Counted from the first letter of the stretch, positions 20,373-30,210 are shown. The stretch: 64,000 nt of DNA from Rugosibacter sp. (GCA_004322535.1 SCUZ01000056.1:33284-97283); one strand, 5' to 3'. Program-made: numbers and translations. Notes: generated by a model not told the origin, from the sequence alone.

Positions 20373-21086
20373 TCATAGCTGAATTCCTTGTAACTGCCTC
20401 TGTTCGCGCAAAGCCGCCAACCCCAGATGGACAAACACCAGCGCGGTAAATGCGGGGGCGACGAGCTGTAGCAACGGCACATGCGCGAGCAAGGCACAGC
20501 CTGTGCCTGCAAGATAAAACGAGGATTTTTTAGCCTTCACCAGCTGGGTTATCTCTGCCGCAGTGGCATGTTCAATCAAGGCATCCACGCGGAAGGTGCG
20601 CTGATTCAACCAGGCCGTCCAGAACAATGACAGCACCAGCACCACACCGGGGATGAGGAGCAAAGGCAAGGACAGCAGTCCGCCGAACAAGAAGACACAT
20701 CCCGCCGCGAGCGTATTGACCAGGCTACGCCAAAACGCATTTTCGCCATGCCGCACCAGATCGGGATAATCGCGGGATGATACATGGGTGATCAAGGACG
20801 GCAACACAACAACGGCGACCAAGAATAACGCCGTCAGATAAATCAGCGTGGCAAATGCCGCCAGCAATAGAAAAACAGCTGCCCAGTGAGCGACCCATTC
20901 CCAGCCTACCCACGGCAACTGCGGCACAATCTGCGCCATCAAGGCAAGGCCATGCGCCCAAATCAAAATGCCGACAGTGCCCCATAAAGCTGCTGCGACT
21001 ACTGGCGGCCACAGCACATGCCACAGAATATCGCCACGCGCCAGATCGCGAACTGCTTTACCCGATGCCGTGAATAGTTCATGCAT
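20373..21086 (-). CDS. EI24 domain membrane protein
   Basis: A 237-residue integral membrane protein of the EI24/CysZ-like family. Several hydrophobic segments are plain (LWHVLWPPVVAAALWGTVGILIWA, FLLLAAFATLIYLTALFLVAVVVL, FLFGGLLSLPLLLIPGVVLVLSLFW, YLAGTGCALLAHVPLLQLVAPAFTALVFVHL), together with the typical WTAWLNQRTFRVDALIEHA loop. CysZ relatives move sulfate, but most members in Betaproteobacteria have no tested function and no cys genes are near here. It begins 33 bp after the hrpA stop and is probably the last gene of a crcB-hrpA-EI24 run. Confidence 0.85.
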   Translation of the reverse strand: MHELFTASGKAVRDLARGDILWHVLWPPVVAAALWGTVGILIWAHGLALMAQIVPQLPWVGWEWVAHWAAVFLLLAAFATLIYLTALFLVAVVVLPSLITHVSSRDYPDLVRHGENAFWRSLVNTLAAGCVFLFGGLLSLPLLLIPGVVLVLSLFWTAWLNQRTFRVDALIEHATAAEITQLVKAKKSSFYLAGTGCALLAHVPLLQLVAPAFTALVFVHLGLAALREQRQLQGIQL

Positions 21087-21119
21087 GATTTCTCCCGAGT
21101 TTTCTGCTGACAGTATTCA

Positions 21120-24100
21120 TCAGCGCATTCTCGCATCCCACATCTTTTGCAGCCGCTTGACGGATACCGGCGTGGGGGTGCGTAATTCTTGCGCAAACAG
21201 GGCAACGCGCAATTCTTCAAGCAACCAGCGGAATTCTTCCATAAAGGGATCATCCAGCGTGTCTTTGATATAACTCGCCTGACCTGATTTTTGCAAGGCA
21301 TGGCGCTCACGCTCCCAAGGCTTGCCCAGCGTTTGCCATTCGGCCAATAAGCGCGCCTCGCGGAGAGAGTCGCTACGCGCTTTGTCCAGCCGCAAAGTAG
21401 CCGCCTTGAGATAGCGCGGATAATGCTGCAATCGCTCATAAGGCACCCCAACAATAAAGTTCTTGTGCAGCAACGCCGCCAATTGTGCGTTGATATCCGC
21501 GCAGGTGGCGGCTAAGGTTCTTTGCGCTGCTGCGATCTTTTTTTGCAACACCGCGTAGTCACCGATGACGGCCGCAATCAGCCGCGCAATCTCTTGGGCA
21601 ACGAGCAAAATGCGCCCACGCGCCGCATCGCACCGTATTACGAACGCCGACTTTTCCAGCGGCAAAGGCGCCATCAGGCAGGTGCGCTCAAGTGTCGCAG
21701 CCACCAGTTGCGCCTTGAGTTCTTTTTCCGATCCCAGAAGAATGAACTGCAATGCCACCTCGCGCAGGCCGGGTAATTTTTCGATGGCTTTAATTTGCGT
21801 TGCCAACTGGAGCGAAAACAGTCGCATCAAGCCACGACGATGCTCGGCCTGCGCCCGCTCTTGCGTGTCAAACACCGTCAAGCGCACGCCCTGAATTTCA
21901 TCCACCAGTGCAGGGAAGCCCATGACTTGCCGACCTTTGACGTTAACCTCGAGCAACTCCGGCAACGGCCCAAAGAGCCAATCGCCATACAGAACCTCAT
22001 CATCCGCAGGCTGCTTTACTGGCAAAGTAGCAGTGTCACAGCGGGTTGCTTCAGTGCTGGCGTCGTGCATATGAGTAACTTCACGCTTGACGGCCCCGGT
22101 CACGCCATCCTGCCAAATCTGGGCCACGCGCTCGCGATATTCCGTGCGCAACTCGGTCAAATGGCGCGAGATCGCCAAAGTGCCGCCATGCTCATTCAAT
22201 AGCCGAAAATTCATGAAGAGATGCGGCCGCAACTCGCCCAGACGGAAAGCATCGAGTGGCAGCTTCATGGCCAGTTTTTCTTCCACTGCCTGGATTAATG
22301 CACGTAACAACGCTTCATCGCCAGGCATTGCGGTAGCGCAAAAATCATCTGCAAAACCATCCAGCGGCTGCAGGCGATGGCGATATTTCTGCGGCAAGGT
22401 TTTTAACAGGGCGACCACTTTTTCCTTGAGCAGGCCGGGTACCAGCCACTCACACCGCTGGGCAGAGATCTGATTCAACGCCACTAGCGGAAAATCCAGC
22501 GTCACCCCATCGTCCGGCGCGCCGGGCTGGTGGTGATAATGCAGGGCAAGTTTCTGCCCGTATTGCTCCAGGTACGGGGGAAAAGCCGCTGTGGTAATGC
22601 CTGCGGCCTCATGCCGCATCAATTGTTCTTTTTCCAGAAACAACAGTTTCGGATTGGCGGCTTCAGCCTCGCGTCGCCAGCGATCAAATGCCGCCAGCGT
22701 GGTGATGCCATCGGCAACCACGGCATCGTAAAAGGCGTAAATCAGTTCGTCATCCACCAGTACATCTGGCCGTCGGGATTTGTGTTCGAGCGTTTCAATC
22801 TCCTGCATGAGCTTGGCGTTGTGCTGAAAAAATCGCCACTTTTTCACCCAGTCCTCGCCGACTCCGCCTTCCACAAGGGCCGAGCGAATCAATATCCCGC
22901 GCGAGAGTTTTGCGTCCAGTGGCCCGTAATGCACACGCCGCTTGGCATGCAGCAGCAGGCCATGCAGCGTCACGCGCTCCCACGCAACCACCTGCCCCGA
23001 CCCTTTTTCCCAGTGCGGGTCATAGATGTGGCTGCGCAGTAAATGGCTGCCTACTTGCTCCAGCCATTCCGGCTCAATGCGCGCCACGCACCGCGCGAAC
23101 AAACGCGAGGTTTCGACAATCTCGGCTGCCACAATCCAGCGCCCGGCTTTCTTGATCAGGCTGGAACCCGGATGAATAAAAAACTTGATGCCGCGCGCAC
23201 CTAAATAATGCGCATCTTCTTCGCTCTTCAAGCCGATATGGCCGAGCAGGCCGGTGAGTAGCGCCTTGTGGATGGCTTCGTAGCTGCCGGCAAGCTGACT
23301 CTCTTTCCAGCCATGTTCATGACACAGTGTCAGCAACTGGGTATGCACATCGCGCCACTCGCGCATGCGCAGCCACGAGAGAAAATTCTGCCGGCACCAT
23401 TGGCGCTGCTTGTTCGATGTTTCATGTTTCCAAACCACATCCGCTGCTTGCCAGAGTTTGAGATAGGAAAGAAACTCGGATTTTTCATCTTTCCACTTCG
23501 CATGTGCTTGATCGGCTGATCCGGCCTGCTCTTGCGGCCGCTCGCGCGGATCCTGCACCGACAACGCGGCGGCGATGATCAGCATTTCATTCAGGCAACC
23601 CTGCTCGCACGCGGCCAGAATCATGCGGCCAATTTTCGGATCGAGCGGAAGCTTTGCCAGTTCAACGCCTGCCTTGGTTAACGCCTTCGTTGTCTCGTCG
23701 ATGGCGCCCAGCTCGGCGAGCAACTGGTAACCGTCGGCAATCATGCGCGGCGCAGGGGCTTCGAGGAAAGGAAAATTTTCCACATCGCCCAGATGCAGCG
23801 ACTTCATGCGCAGAATCACCCCGGCCAGGCTGGAGCGCAGAATTTCCGGCTCGGTATAGGCAGCGCGTTTATTGAAATCATCCTCGGCATACAACCTAAA
23901 ACAGATACCTGCAGACACCCGGCCACAACGCCCGGCGCGCTGATTGGCCGCCGCGCGGGCGATAGGCTCGACCTGCAATTGCTCGATCTTGTTGCGATGC
24001 GAATAACGCTTGACGCGCGCCAGCCCCGTGTCAATCACATAGCGTATGCCTGGCACGGTGAGCGATGTTTCCGCCACATTGGTCGCCAGCACCACGCGGC

Positions 24101-25007
24101 GGCCCTGGTGGGAGGAAAATACACGCGCCTGTTCTGCTGCTGACTGGCGCGCAAACAAGGGCAGAATTTCAAGACCTGGCGCCATGGTGGAAAATGAGTG
24201 TTTGCGTAATGCTTCCGCCGACTCGCGAATCTCCCGCTCGCCCGGCAGAAACACCAGCACATCACCTGGCCCGGCACGGTGCGCCTCGCTAACGGCATCG
24301 ACAATGGCCTCATTGATGTCACGATCCGTCGTCCCCTTTCCAGCGGAAGATGCATTGGCAACAGGGATCTCAGACCATGGGCGATACCGTGTCTCGATCG
24401 GATACAGCCGCCCGGAAACCTCGATCACCGGTGCGGCTTTTTCGTTGGAAGAAAAATGCTGGCTGAAACGCTCCGCATCCAGCGTGGCCGAAGTGACGAT
24501 GACTTTTAGATCAGGCCGCTTGGGCAATAATTGCTTTAAGTAACCGAGCATGAAATCAATGTTCAGGCTGCGCTCGTGCGCCTCGTCGATAATCAGGGTG
24601 TCGTACTGGCGCAGCAACGGGTCGGTTTGTGTCTCGGCCAGCAAAATGCCATCTGTCATCAGCTTGATGTAAGTCTCCGTCGAGACCCGATCCGTAAAAC
24701 GTATCTTGAAGCCGACATAGCGGCCCAGCTCGGACTTCAGTTCCTGCGCAATGCGCGTCGCCGTGGCACGTGCGGCAATGCGGCGCGGCTGCGTGTGGCC
24801 AATGAGTCCATTCAGTCCGCGCCCGATCTCCAAACAGATTTTTGGCAGTTGCGTGGTCTTGCCCGAGCCGGTTTCGCCACAGACGATGACCACTTGATGT
24901 TGAAGAATGGCAGCAGCAATTTCTTCCCGTCGCAAGGTAACTGGCAGCGCTTCGTCATAGACGATTGTCGGCCGCGCAGCGCGGCGCGCCTCGGCGTCGA
25001 ACCTCAT
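21120..25007 (-). CDS. hrpA: ATP-dependent RNA helicase HrpA
   Basis: A 1,295-residue DEAH-box RNA helicase. The Walker A motif GETGSGKT is at 44-51, the DEAH box at 141-144 (LIIDEAHERS), and the VATNVAETSLTVPGIRYVID and QRAGRCGR motifs follow. The length and the long C-terminal DUF3418 region identify HrpA and not the shorter HrpB. HrpA resolves stalled or collided ribosomes and acts on mRNA processing in E. coli. It starts 10 bp after the end of crcB and ends 33 bp before the EI24 gene, all leftward. Confidence 0.96.
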   Translation of the reverse strand: MRFDAEARRAARPTIVYDEALPVTLRREEIAAAILQHQVVIVCGETGSGKTTQLPKICLEIGRGLNGLIGHTQPRRIAARATATRIAQELKSELGRYVGFKIRFTDRVSTETYIKLMTDGILLAETQTDPLLRQYDTLIIDEAHERSLNIDFMLGYLKQLLPKRPDLKVIVTSATLDAERFSQHFSSNEKAAPVIEVSGRLYPIETRYRPWSEIPVANASSAGKGTTDRDINEAIVDAVSEAHRAGPGDVLVFLPGEREIRESAEALRKHSFSTMAPGLEILPLFARQSAAEQARVFSSHQGRRVVLATNVAETSLTVPGIRYVIDTGLARVKRYSHRNKIEQLQVEPIARAAANQRAGRCGRVSAGICFRLYAEDDFNKRAAYTEPEILRSSLAGVILRMKSLHLGDVENFPFLEAPAPRMIADGYQLLAELGAIDETTKALTKAGVELAKLPLDPKIGRMILAACEQGCLNEMLIIAAALSVQDPRERPQEQAGSADQAHAKWKDEKSEFLSYLKLWQAADVVWKHETSNKQRQWCRQNFLSWLRMREWRDVHTQLLTLCHEHGWKESQLAGSYEAIHKALLTGLLGHIGLKSEEDAHYLGARGIKFFIHPGSSLIKKAGRWIVAAEIVETSRLFARCVARIEPEWLEQVGSHLLRSHIYDPHWEKGSGQVVAWERVTLHGLLLHAKRRVHYGPLDAKLSRGILIRSALVEGGVGEDWVKKWRFFQHNAKLMQEIETLEHKSRRPDVLVDDELIYAFYDAVVADGITTLAAFDRWRREAEAANPKLLFLEKEQLMRHEAAGITTAAFPPYLEQYGQKLALHYHHQPGAPDDGVTLDFPLVALNQISAQRCEWLVPGLLKEKVVALLKTLPQKYRHRLQPLDGFADDFCATAMPGDEALLRALIQAVEEKLAMKLPLDAFRLGELRPHLFMNFRLLNEHGGTLAISRHLTELRTEYRERVAQIWQDGVTGAVKREVTHMHDASTEATRCDTATLPVKQPADDEVLYGDWLFGPLPELLEVNVKGRQVMGFPALVDEIQGVRLTVFDTQERAQAEHRRGLMRLFSLQLATQIKAIEKLPGLREVALQFILLGSEKELKAQLVAATLERTCLMAPLPLEKSAFVIRCDAARGRILLVAQEIARLIAAVIGDYAVLQKKIAAAQRTLAATCADINAQLAALLHKNFIVGVPYERLQHYPRYLKAATLRLDKARSDSLREARLLAEWQTLGKPWERERHALQKSGQASYIKDTLDDPFMEEFRWLLEELRVALFAQELRTPTPVSVKRLQKMWDARMR

Positions 25008-25017
25008 TGCACCTGCC

Positions 25018-25401
25018 TCATTGCGCTAATTTTTGTATGGTCAAAATGCCCAGGCCCGTCATCAACAAAGAGCCGAACAAATGGATTGAGGCCACACCCA
25101 CTGCCCAGCCATACTCGGCGCGTTGAATCAGCGCCACAACTTCTGCCGAAAACGTGGAAAACGTCGTCAGGGCACCCAGCACACCAGTGATGAAAAACAA
25201 GCGCAACTCAGGCGAAAGATCGAGATTCAAGTGAAACAACGTAACCGCCGCGCCCACCAGGTAACCGCCGAGCAGGTTCGCTGCCAGCGTGCCCAGCGGT
25301 GCCGTGGGAAACAGTGGATTCAGCCACAGACCGAGCCCCCAGCGCAGCCATGCACCCAGCATGGCACCGAGACCAATGGCAAAAAGACTTGTCCAATTCA
25401 T
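25018..25401 (-). CDS. crcB: Fluoride exporter CrcB (Fluc)
   Basis: A 127-residue protein with four membrane segments, the normal size of the dual-topology fluoride channel. It shows the family features GAWLRWGLG near the start, [14 protein letters not shown] and [16 protein letters not shown], the last holding the phenylalanine-box and threonine-rich pore region. The ORF track frame runs on to 25986 antisense to glnS, which is a shadow; the real start is the Met at 25401 (or 25404). No strong ribosome site precedes it. I looked for a fluoride riboswitch in the 75-bp gap to glnS and saw none. It shares that gap with the divergent glnS. Confidence 0.93.
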   Translation of the reverse strand: MNWTSLFAIGLGAMLGAWLRWGLGLWLNPLFPTAPLGTLAANLLGGYLVGAAVTLFHLNLDLSPELRLFFITGVLGALTTFSTFSAEVVALIQRAEYGWAVGVASIHLFGSLLMTGLGILTIQKLAQ

Positions 25402-25476
25402 CATGGCTATTTTACGCCTGCATTTCATGCCTGCCAGTAGAATCACTTCTTTGCTTTCATTTGGCGCACTCCACTC

Positions 25477-27279
25477 ATGTCTGACACTGAAAAAACTTCT
25501 AATTTCATCCGGCATATCATCGAGGCCGATCTGGCCGCGGGAAAATATGCCGCGCGCGCCTGGAGCGGCAAGCCCGGCCCTGCCGCGCAACAAAAAGTTC
25601 CCGCAGGGACGCAGAGCGCTGGCGCTGGTGATGCGGCAGCAATTGACGTCGCAAAGATTCGTACCCGCTTTCCGCCGGAGCCCAATGGCTATCTGCATTT
25701 CGGCCACGCCAAATCCATCTGCCTGAATTTTGGTCTGGCACATGACTACGGCGGTGCCTGCCATCTGCGTTTTGATGACACCAATCCGGAGAAAGAAGAA
25801 CAAGAATATGCCGATTCGATTATCGATGCCGTGCGCTGGCTCGGCTTTGACTGGCACTTTGGCGCCGAGAACAACCTCTACCAAGCCTCGAACTATTTTC
25901 ATTGGATGCTGGAATTTGCTGAAAAATTGATCGATGCAGGCTATGCCTATGTCGATTCGCAAACCGCCGAAGAGATGCGCACCCATCGCGGCACGCTGAC
26001 TGAAGCGGGTAAAGAATCACCTTTTCGTAACCGCACAGCCGCCGAGAATCGCGAACTCTTCGCCCGCATGAAGGCGGGTGAATTCGCCGATGGCACGCAT
26101 ATTCTGCGCGCCAAGATCAACATGGCCTCGCCCAACATCAACCTGCGCGACCCCACCATTTATCGCATCCGCCACGCCACGCATCACAACACGGGGGACA
26201 CCTGGTGCATTTATCCGATGTACACCTTTGCCCATCCGATCGAGGATGCGCTGGAAAACATTACGCACTCGATCTGCACATTGGAATTCGAAGATCAGCG
26301 CCCGTTTTATGATTGGTTGCTCGCCCGATTGGCCGAGCTCGGCTGCGTGAATACACCACTACCGCAGCAAATTGAATTCTCTCGGCTGAATCTTTCTTAC
26401 GTTGTGCTCTCGAAGCGCAAACTGATCCAGCTCGTCGAAGAAAAACACGTCAGCGGCTGGGATGACCCACGCCTGCCCACGCTCGTCGGCGCACGCCGAC
26501 GCGGCTATACACCCGAAGCGTTTCGCCACTTCATGGAGATGATTGGCGTCAGCAAATCCGATTCCTGGATCGACTTTGGCGTGTTCGAAGAATGCCAGCG
26601 CCAGCACCTGAACGACATTGCCCCGCGCCGCATTGCCGTACTTGACCCGGTCAGGCTCATCATCGACAACTATCCGGAAGGGCACGAAGAACTCTGTGAA
26701 GCACCCAACCACCCGCAAAAACCCGAGTGGTGCAAGCGCCCGATTCCCTTCTCAAAAGAATTGTGGATAGAGCGCGAAGACTTCATGGAAACACCCACCA
26801 AAGGCTATTTCCGCCTCTTCCCCGGCAACACCGTGCGCCTGCGTTATGGCTTTGTCATCAAGTGCATCGGCTGCGATAAGGATGCCGGCGGCAAAATCAC
26901 CGCTGTGCATTGCGAATACATGCCCGATTCAAAATCAGGAACGCCAGGGTCAGACGCTTACAAGGTCAAGGGCAATATCCACTGGGTATCCGCAGCTCAC
27001 GCCTATGCCGCCGAAGTGCGCCTTTATGATCGCCTGTTTGCCGTTGCAGAACCGGGCGCCGACGGTGGAGATTTCATCCGCGATCTCAACTCGGCTTCGC
27101 GTGTTGTCATTCAGGCACAACTCGAACCGGCATTAAAAAATGCAGCCGCAGAAGAACGCTTTCAGTTCGAGCGCCACGGCTACTTCGTCGCTGATTGCAT
27201 CGATTCAAAATCCGGCACGCCAGTATTCAATCGCACGGTGACACTGAAAGAATCCTGGCATGCAACGACGAAAAAATAA
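25477..27279 (+). CDS. glnS: Glutamine--tRNA ligase GlnRS
   Basis: A 600-residue class I aminoacyl-tRNA synthetase charging tRNA-Gln. The HIGH signature reads HFGH at 74-77 ([15 protein letters not shown]) and the KMSKS counterpart is VLSKR at about 310-314, both typical of GlnRS. It is about 45-50 residues longer than the E. coli enzyme; much of that is a Pro/Ala/Gly/Gln-rich insert at about 26-58, between the conserved [16 protein letters not shown] and [13 protein letters not shown]. The start ATG at 25477 begins [15 protein letters not shown], matching family N-termini. Last chromosomal gene before the mobile element. Confidence 0.96.
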   Translation: MSDTEKTSNFIRHIIEADLAAGKYAARAWSGKPGPAAQQKVPAGTQSAGAGDAAAIDVAKIRTRFPPEPNGYLHFGHAKSICLNFGLAHDYGGACHLRFDDTNPEKEEQEYADSIIDAVRWLGFDWHFGAENNLYQASNYFHWMLEFAEKLIDAGYAYVDSQTAEEMRTHRGTLTEAGKESPFRNRTAAENRELFARMKAGEFADGTHILRAKINMASPNINLRDPTIYRIRHATHHNTGDTWCIYPMYTFAHPIEDALENITHSICTLEFEDQRPFYDWLLARLAELGCVNTPLPQQIEFSRLNLSYVVLSKRKLIQLVEEKHVSGWDDPRLPTLVGARRRGYTPEAFRHFMEMIGVSKSDSWIDFGVFEECQRQHLNDIAPRRIAVLDPVRLIIDNYPEGHEELCEAPNHPQKPEWCKRPIPFSKELWIEREDFMETPTKGYFRLFPGNTVRLRYGFVIKCIGCDKDAGGKITAVHCEYMPDSKSGTPGSDAYKVKGNIHWVSAAHAYAAEVRLYDRLFAVAEPGADGGDFIRDLNSASRVVIQAQLEPALKNAAAEERFQFERHGYFVADCIDSKSGTPVFNRTVTLKESWHATTKK

Positions 27280-27351
27280 TTCTGCGGTACTTGCCCTCAT
27301 CAGGGTTCATACTGAACGGATAAGGTATGGGAGAAGAAAAAAATGAAAACC

Positions 27352-27366
27352 GTGGCGGAGAGGGTG
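27352..27366 (+). repeat. Left attachment site copy (displaced tRNA-Ser 3' end)
   Basis: Fifteen bases identical to the 3' end of tRNA-Ser at 49345-49359, in direct orientation. The flanks differ on both sides, so this is the core displaced when the element entered. It lies 73 bp after the glnS stop. A 21-bp arm motif follows at 27482. Confidence 0.85.
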
Positions 27367-27481
27367 TCCGCCTAACTCAGTTCCGGTCGAGTCCAAAATA
27401 GCCCCTATGAAAGCCTTGCCACAAGATGATTTAGAAGATACCCACTCTTGACAAATCCTTATTAGTCCGTCAAAATCTAAC

Positions 27482-27502
27482 GCACATTTGATGGTTCATT
27501 TG
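27482..27502 (+). repeat. Candidate integrase arm site (left copy)
   Basis: The sequence GCAC(A)TTTGATGGTT(C)ATTTG matches 49277-49297 at 19 of 21 positions in the same orientation. One copy lies inside each end of the element, 115-130 bp from the left core and about 48 bp from the right core, as expected for arm-type integrase binding sites flanking attP. The left copy is also just ahead of the integrase gene and could take part in its control. Confidence 0.5.
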
Positions 27503-27527
27503 ATGGCTATGATTTGGGGGTTGAATT

Positions 27528-28775
27528 GTGGGTAGGGGAACGAACAAGCTGACGGACAGAACGGTACGCTCGCTCAAGGCTCCCGGACGCTATGGCGACG
27601 GCCTTGGGTTGTGGTTACAGATCAGCCCGGAAGGTAGCAAGTCCTGGCTATACCGCTACATGCTGAATAGCCAAGCGCGCATGATGGGACTCGGTCGTTA
27701 TCCTGACTTTTCCCTTGAGGAAGCTAGAGAAAAGGCGACGGAATTCCGCAAGCTGCTCAAGGAGGGTAAAGACCCGATCAACGAACGCGATTCCAGAATG
27801 GCTATCGAGCACCTAGCGCGCAAGAAGCTGCTGACATTCGATGAGTGTGCACATGCCTATATTGAGGCAAACCGTGCTGCATGGAAGAATGCCAAGCACG
27901 CCAGCCAGTGGGAAAACACCCTCGACACCTACGCCAGTCCGATCATCGGCAAGCTGCCCATTGCGACGATCGATACCGGCCTGGTGCTGAAGGTGCTCGA
28001 AAAGATATGGATCACGAAGCCAGAAACAGCAAGCCGCCTGCGTGGCCGCCTTGAGGCTGTGCTGGGCTGGGCAACGGTGCGCGGCTACCGCAAGGGCGAC
28101 AATCCCGCCGCCTGGCGCAATCATCTTGACAAGGTGTTGCCGGTTCGCTCTGCCATCAAGCGGGTGCAGAACCATCCCGCCCTGCCCTATGGCGAGATTG
28201 GCGCATTCATTGCCGCCTTGCGCGAGCAGGCCGGAATAGCTTCACGCGCCCTTGAATTCGCCATCCTGACAGCCGCACGAACCGGCGAAGTTATCGGTGC
28301 GACGTGGCAAGAATTCGACCTGAACGCAGGCATCTGGACTATCCCGGATGAGCGCATGAAGGCCAAACGCGAGCATCGCGTCCCGATTTCTGCTCGGGCG
28401 CTGGAAATTGTCAAAGAGCTATTGCCGCTCAAGACCGAGGACAACAGCCCGGTATTCCAAGGAAAGGGCGGCAAGGCGTTTTCCAATGCGGCGATGCTGG
28501 CTGTCCTGAAGCGAATGGGGCGATTCGATCTAACGACTCATGGCTTCCGCTCCACCTTCCGCGACTGGGCAGGCGAGACCACAGCCTACCCACGGGAAGT
28601 GATTGAACACGCCCTGGCGCACCAACTCAAGGACAAAGCCGAAGCCGCCTATGCGCGCGGTACGCTGTTCGACAAGCGCCGCAGACTGATGGTCGATTGG
28701 GCGACCTACTGCAATACGGAGAAGAAGGCAGGAAGGGAAACGGTAGTGCCGTTCCGAAAGGGTAAGACATCGTGA
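27528..28775 (+). CDS. int: P4-type tyrosine site-specific integrase
   Basis: A 415-residue integrase with an N-terminal arm-binding domain of the DUF4102 type (LTDRTVRSLKAPGRYGDGLGLWLQISPEGSKSW), a SAM-like core-binding domain about 110-200 and a C-terminal catalytic domain. Catalytic residues are Arg251 (AARTGE), His338 and Arg341 (HGFR), His365 and the nucleophile Tyr375 (AAYARG), so it looks active. It starts at GTG 27528 behind a G-rich run. Integrases of this type use tRNA 3' ends, in keeping with the tRNA-Ser repeat. The transposon at 28800 begins 24 bp after its stop. Confidence 0.93.
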   Translation: MGRGTNKLTDRTVRSLKAPGRYGDGLGLWLQISPEGSKSWLYRYMLNSQARMMGLGRYPDFSLEEAREKATEFRKLLKEGKDPINERDSRMAIEHLARKKLLTFDECAHAYIEANRAAWKNAKHASQWENTLDTYASPIIGKLPIATIDTGLVLKVLEKIWITKPETASRLRGRLEAVLGWATVRGYRKGDNPAAWRNHLDKVLPVRSAIKRVQNHPALPYGEIGAFIAALREQAGIASRALEFAILTAARTGEVIGATWQEFDLNAGIWTIPDERMKAKREHRVPISARALEIVKELLPLKTEDNSPVFQGKGGKAFSNAAMLAVLKRMGRFDLTTHGFRSTFRDWAGETTAYPREVIEHALAHQLKDKAEAAYARGTLFDKRRRLMVDWATYCNTEKKAGRETVVPFRKGKTS

Positions 28776-28791
28776 CTAATACTTCGTCAAT

Positions 28792-28820
28792 AAATTGCAG
28801 GTAGTGTCCTAATTTGAATT
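28792..28820 (+). repeat. Target duplication and left inverted end of transposon
   Basis: AAATTGCA (28792-28799) is the target duplication; the 21-bp terminal repeat follows directly. The partner is at 31046-31074 in inverted orientation with the same duplication outside. Both matches are perfect by eye. Confidence 0.9.
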
Positions 28821-29042
28821 AGACAGCGCGCGCCTTACATTTCTTGCAAAGGAATGTCGGCTGAGGATCATTTGCTGGCCCTTCTGGATTTCCCAAAATA
28901 AAGCCCGATGGTATTTCAACTACCCGAGTGTTGAATTTTCCATCATGGTGAGGTGGAGTTTCATTTTCTTCTAACTCGACTACCCCAGTTCGTGGCCGTT
29001 CGGGCAAGTTAATTTCTTTGTGAATATTTCGCGCTTCGCCAT
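28819..29042 (-). pseudogene. Small zinc-ribbon protein gene, split by a frameshift
   Basis: A strong ribosome site (GTGGAGG) lies 5 bases before an ATG at 29042, giving MAKREIFTKKLTCPNGHELG and then a stop. One frame over, the reading goes on as GVVELEENETPPHHDGKFNT and ends TFLCKKCKARAV. Joined, they make a protein of about 73 residues with a CPxxH pair and a CxxC pair, a plausible four-ligand zinc ribbon with the ENETPPHH motif that I have seen in small uncharacterised proteobacterial proteins. The ORF track shows only the second half, from a TTG. The break lies near CTGGGGTAG. It may be a true pseudogene, an assembly error, or a frameshifting site. It follows the winged-helix gene by 19 bp. 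Confidence 0.6.
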
Positions 29043-29061
29043 AAAACCTCCACCTAAATTC

Positions 29062-30036
29062 TCAGGCCAAGTCATCGTCCTCATCTGAAAGCACTGACTT
29101 CTGCGCCTCAAGCAACTTAATCAGCTTGCCAATTTCCTTCGGCCCAATATCGCCAGCAATAATCAGGCGATAGTTGGTTTCTTTTGATAAGGGACCACGA
29201 AGCCACTCACGTTCTTGCTTGTCCAAGCCGATCGTTGGCATCTCGACCAACGGAAGAATGGGTGGAGCTTTACTATGGCTAGCAGGCACCCATTTTTCAA
29301 TAACGCTCACTTCATTCATCGGAATTCCAGTTTGGTTACCTTCTATGAATATCCAAGACTCTCCATCGTGCTCCTGAATTTGGCGAACACGAGTTGGAGT
29401 TGCTAGCTGGAGCACCCCGTTGGATTCCCATTGAATAAGGTCACCGATTTCGACTTTAGTCTTAGTATCGGCTGGAGTCTCCTGTTTGCGCTCATCAGTA
29501 GGAGACATACTATCAGATTCTTGTAATTTTGCAAACGAAACAGTGTTCCGTATTTCTCGAATAAAATCGCTCACTACGTTTTCATTGAACTTCCGATCAA
29601 GCACTAGGTAATGCCGCAAATTGGCATCGGAAGGAAGCGTCGGCCATTTCGTCAGAATTTCTTGGTGAATTTTTGGCAATAGCGCCGCGCGCTTTATGGC
29701 CTCATCGCGCTCTTTTGAATCTTGGCGTTCGTCTAGGATGATTCGCAGTGCCAGATCGGTTAGTTTCACCTTCCTCTGGTCACCAGACCCCTCATCTTCC
29801 ATAAGCCCGAAGGCAAGAAGGGCCGCAATAGCCTGCTTACCCCCACTACTAGCATAAGAGTAACCCCAATGTTCTGCCGCAACCTTAACGTTAGCGGCGG
29901 CTCGTTTCTCAGCACCATAAAACTGCCTGGCCCGTTCGATCGCCGACTTTAGGTCAATAGATGGATACGCGGGGCTCCGATGAACCGCCCCGCGTTTGCC
30001 TTTACCGTCGTTGCTTTGAGTATCTTGCTCAGCCAT
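29062..30036 (-). CDS. Unrecognised protein with winged-helix-like N-terminus (transposon passenger)
   Basis: No family name is assigned. The 324-residue protein begins with a low-complexity tail, then a helical region (KSAIERARQFYGAEKRAAANVKVAAEHWGYS) and what looks like a winged helix (QAIAALLAFGLMEDEGSGDQRKVKLTDLALRIILD). A charged linker about 175-195 leads to a small beta-rich domain (VEIGDLIQWESNGVLQLATPTRVRQI) and a C-terminal helix with LIIAGDIGPKEIGKLIKLLEAQ. It may bind DNA and act as a regulator, but that is inference. Both it and the zinc-ribbon gene downstream lie inside the inverted repeats. Start ATG 30036 follows AAGGAGTTGTC. Codon use and GC look lower than in the core genes. 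Confidence 0.75.
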   Translation of the reverse strand: MAEQDTQSNDGKGKRGAVHRSPAYPSIDLKSAIERARQFYGAEKRAAANVKVAAEHWGYSYASSGGKQAIAALLAFGLMEDEGSGDQRKVKLTDLALRIILDERQDSKERDEAIKRAALLPKIHQEILTKWPTLPSDANLRHYLVLDRKFNENVVSDFIREIRNTVSFAKLQESDSMSPTDERKQETPADTKTKVEIGDLIQWESNGVLQLATPTRVRQIQEHDGESWIFIEGNQTGIPMNEVSVIEKWVPASHSKAPPILPLVEMPTIGLDKQEREWLRGPLSKETNYRLIIAGDIGPKEIGKLIKLLEAQKSVLSDEDDDLA

Positions 30037-30154
30037 GACAACTCCTTAGATGGGGATGCTGTAGTCATACTAAGATATGTCTCAGATAAAGTCAAGCGCT
30101 AAAGAGACCCAATAGAGACATTGCCATCAAATTTAATCTCCAATATGCGCTAAC

Positions 30155-30187
30155 AAGTCTTGACAAAGACTTTGTCCCCATTATAAT
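30155..30187 (+). promoter_or_regulatory. Strong sigma-70 promoter with dyad over the -35 box
   Basis: TTGACA at 30160-30165 and TATAAT at 30182-30187 are both perfect, 16 bp apart. A dyad AAGTCTT-GACA-AAGACTT (30155-30172) covers the -35 box and looks like an operator. The expected start near 30194 falls on a strong ribosome site (AAGGAGGT, 30195-30202) before an ATG at 30211, and the transcript would run through the two hairpins and the tRNA-like gene. Divergent from the winged-helix gene. Confidence 0.8.
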
Positions 30188-30210
30188 TGGCGGCAAGGAG
30201 GTGGTTATCG

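Noticed and set aside
25402-25476. Fluoride riboswitch upstream of crcB
   Set aside because: None of the conserved crcB-motif sequence is present in the short gap.
25402-25986. Upstream extension of the crcB frame to a 322-residue ORF
   Set aside because: It runs antisense to the conserved N-terminal half of glnS; CrcB proteins are about 125 residues and the Met at 25401 fits.
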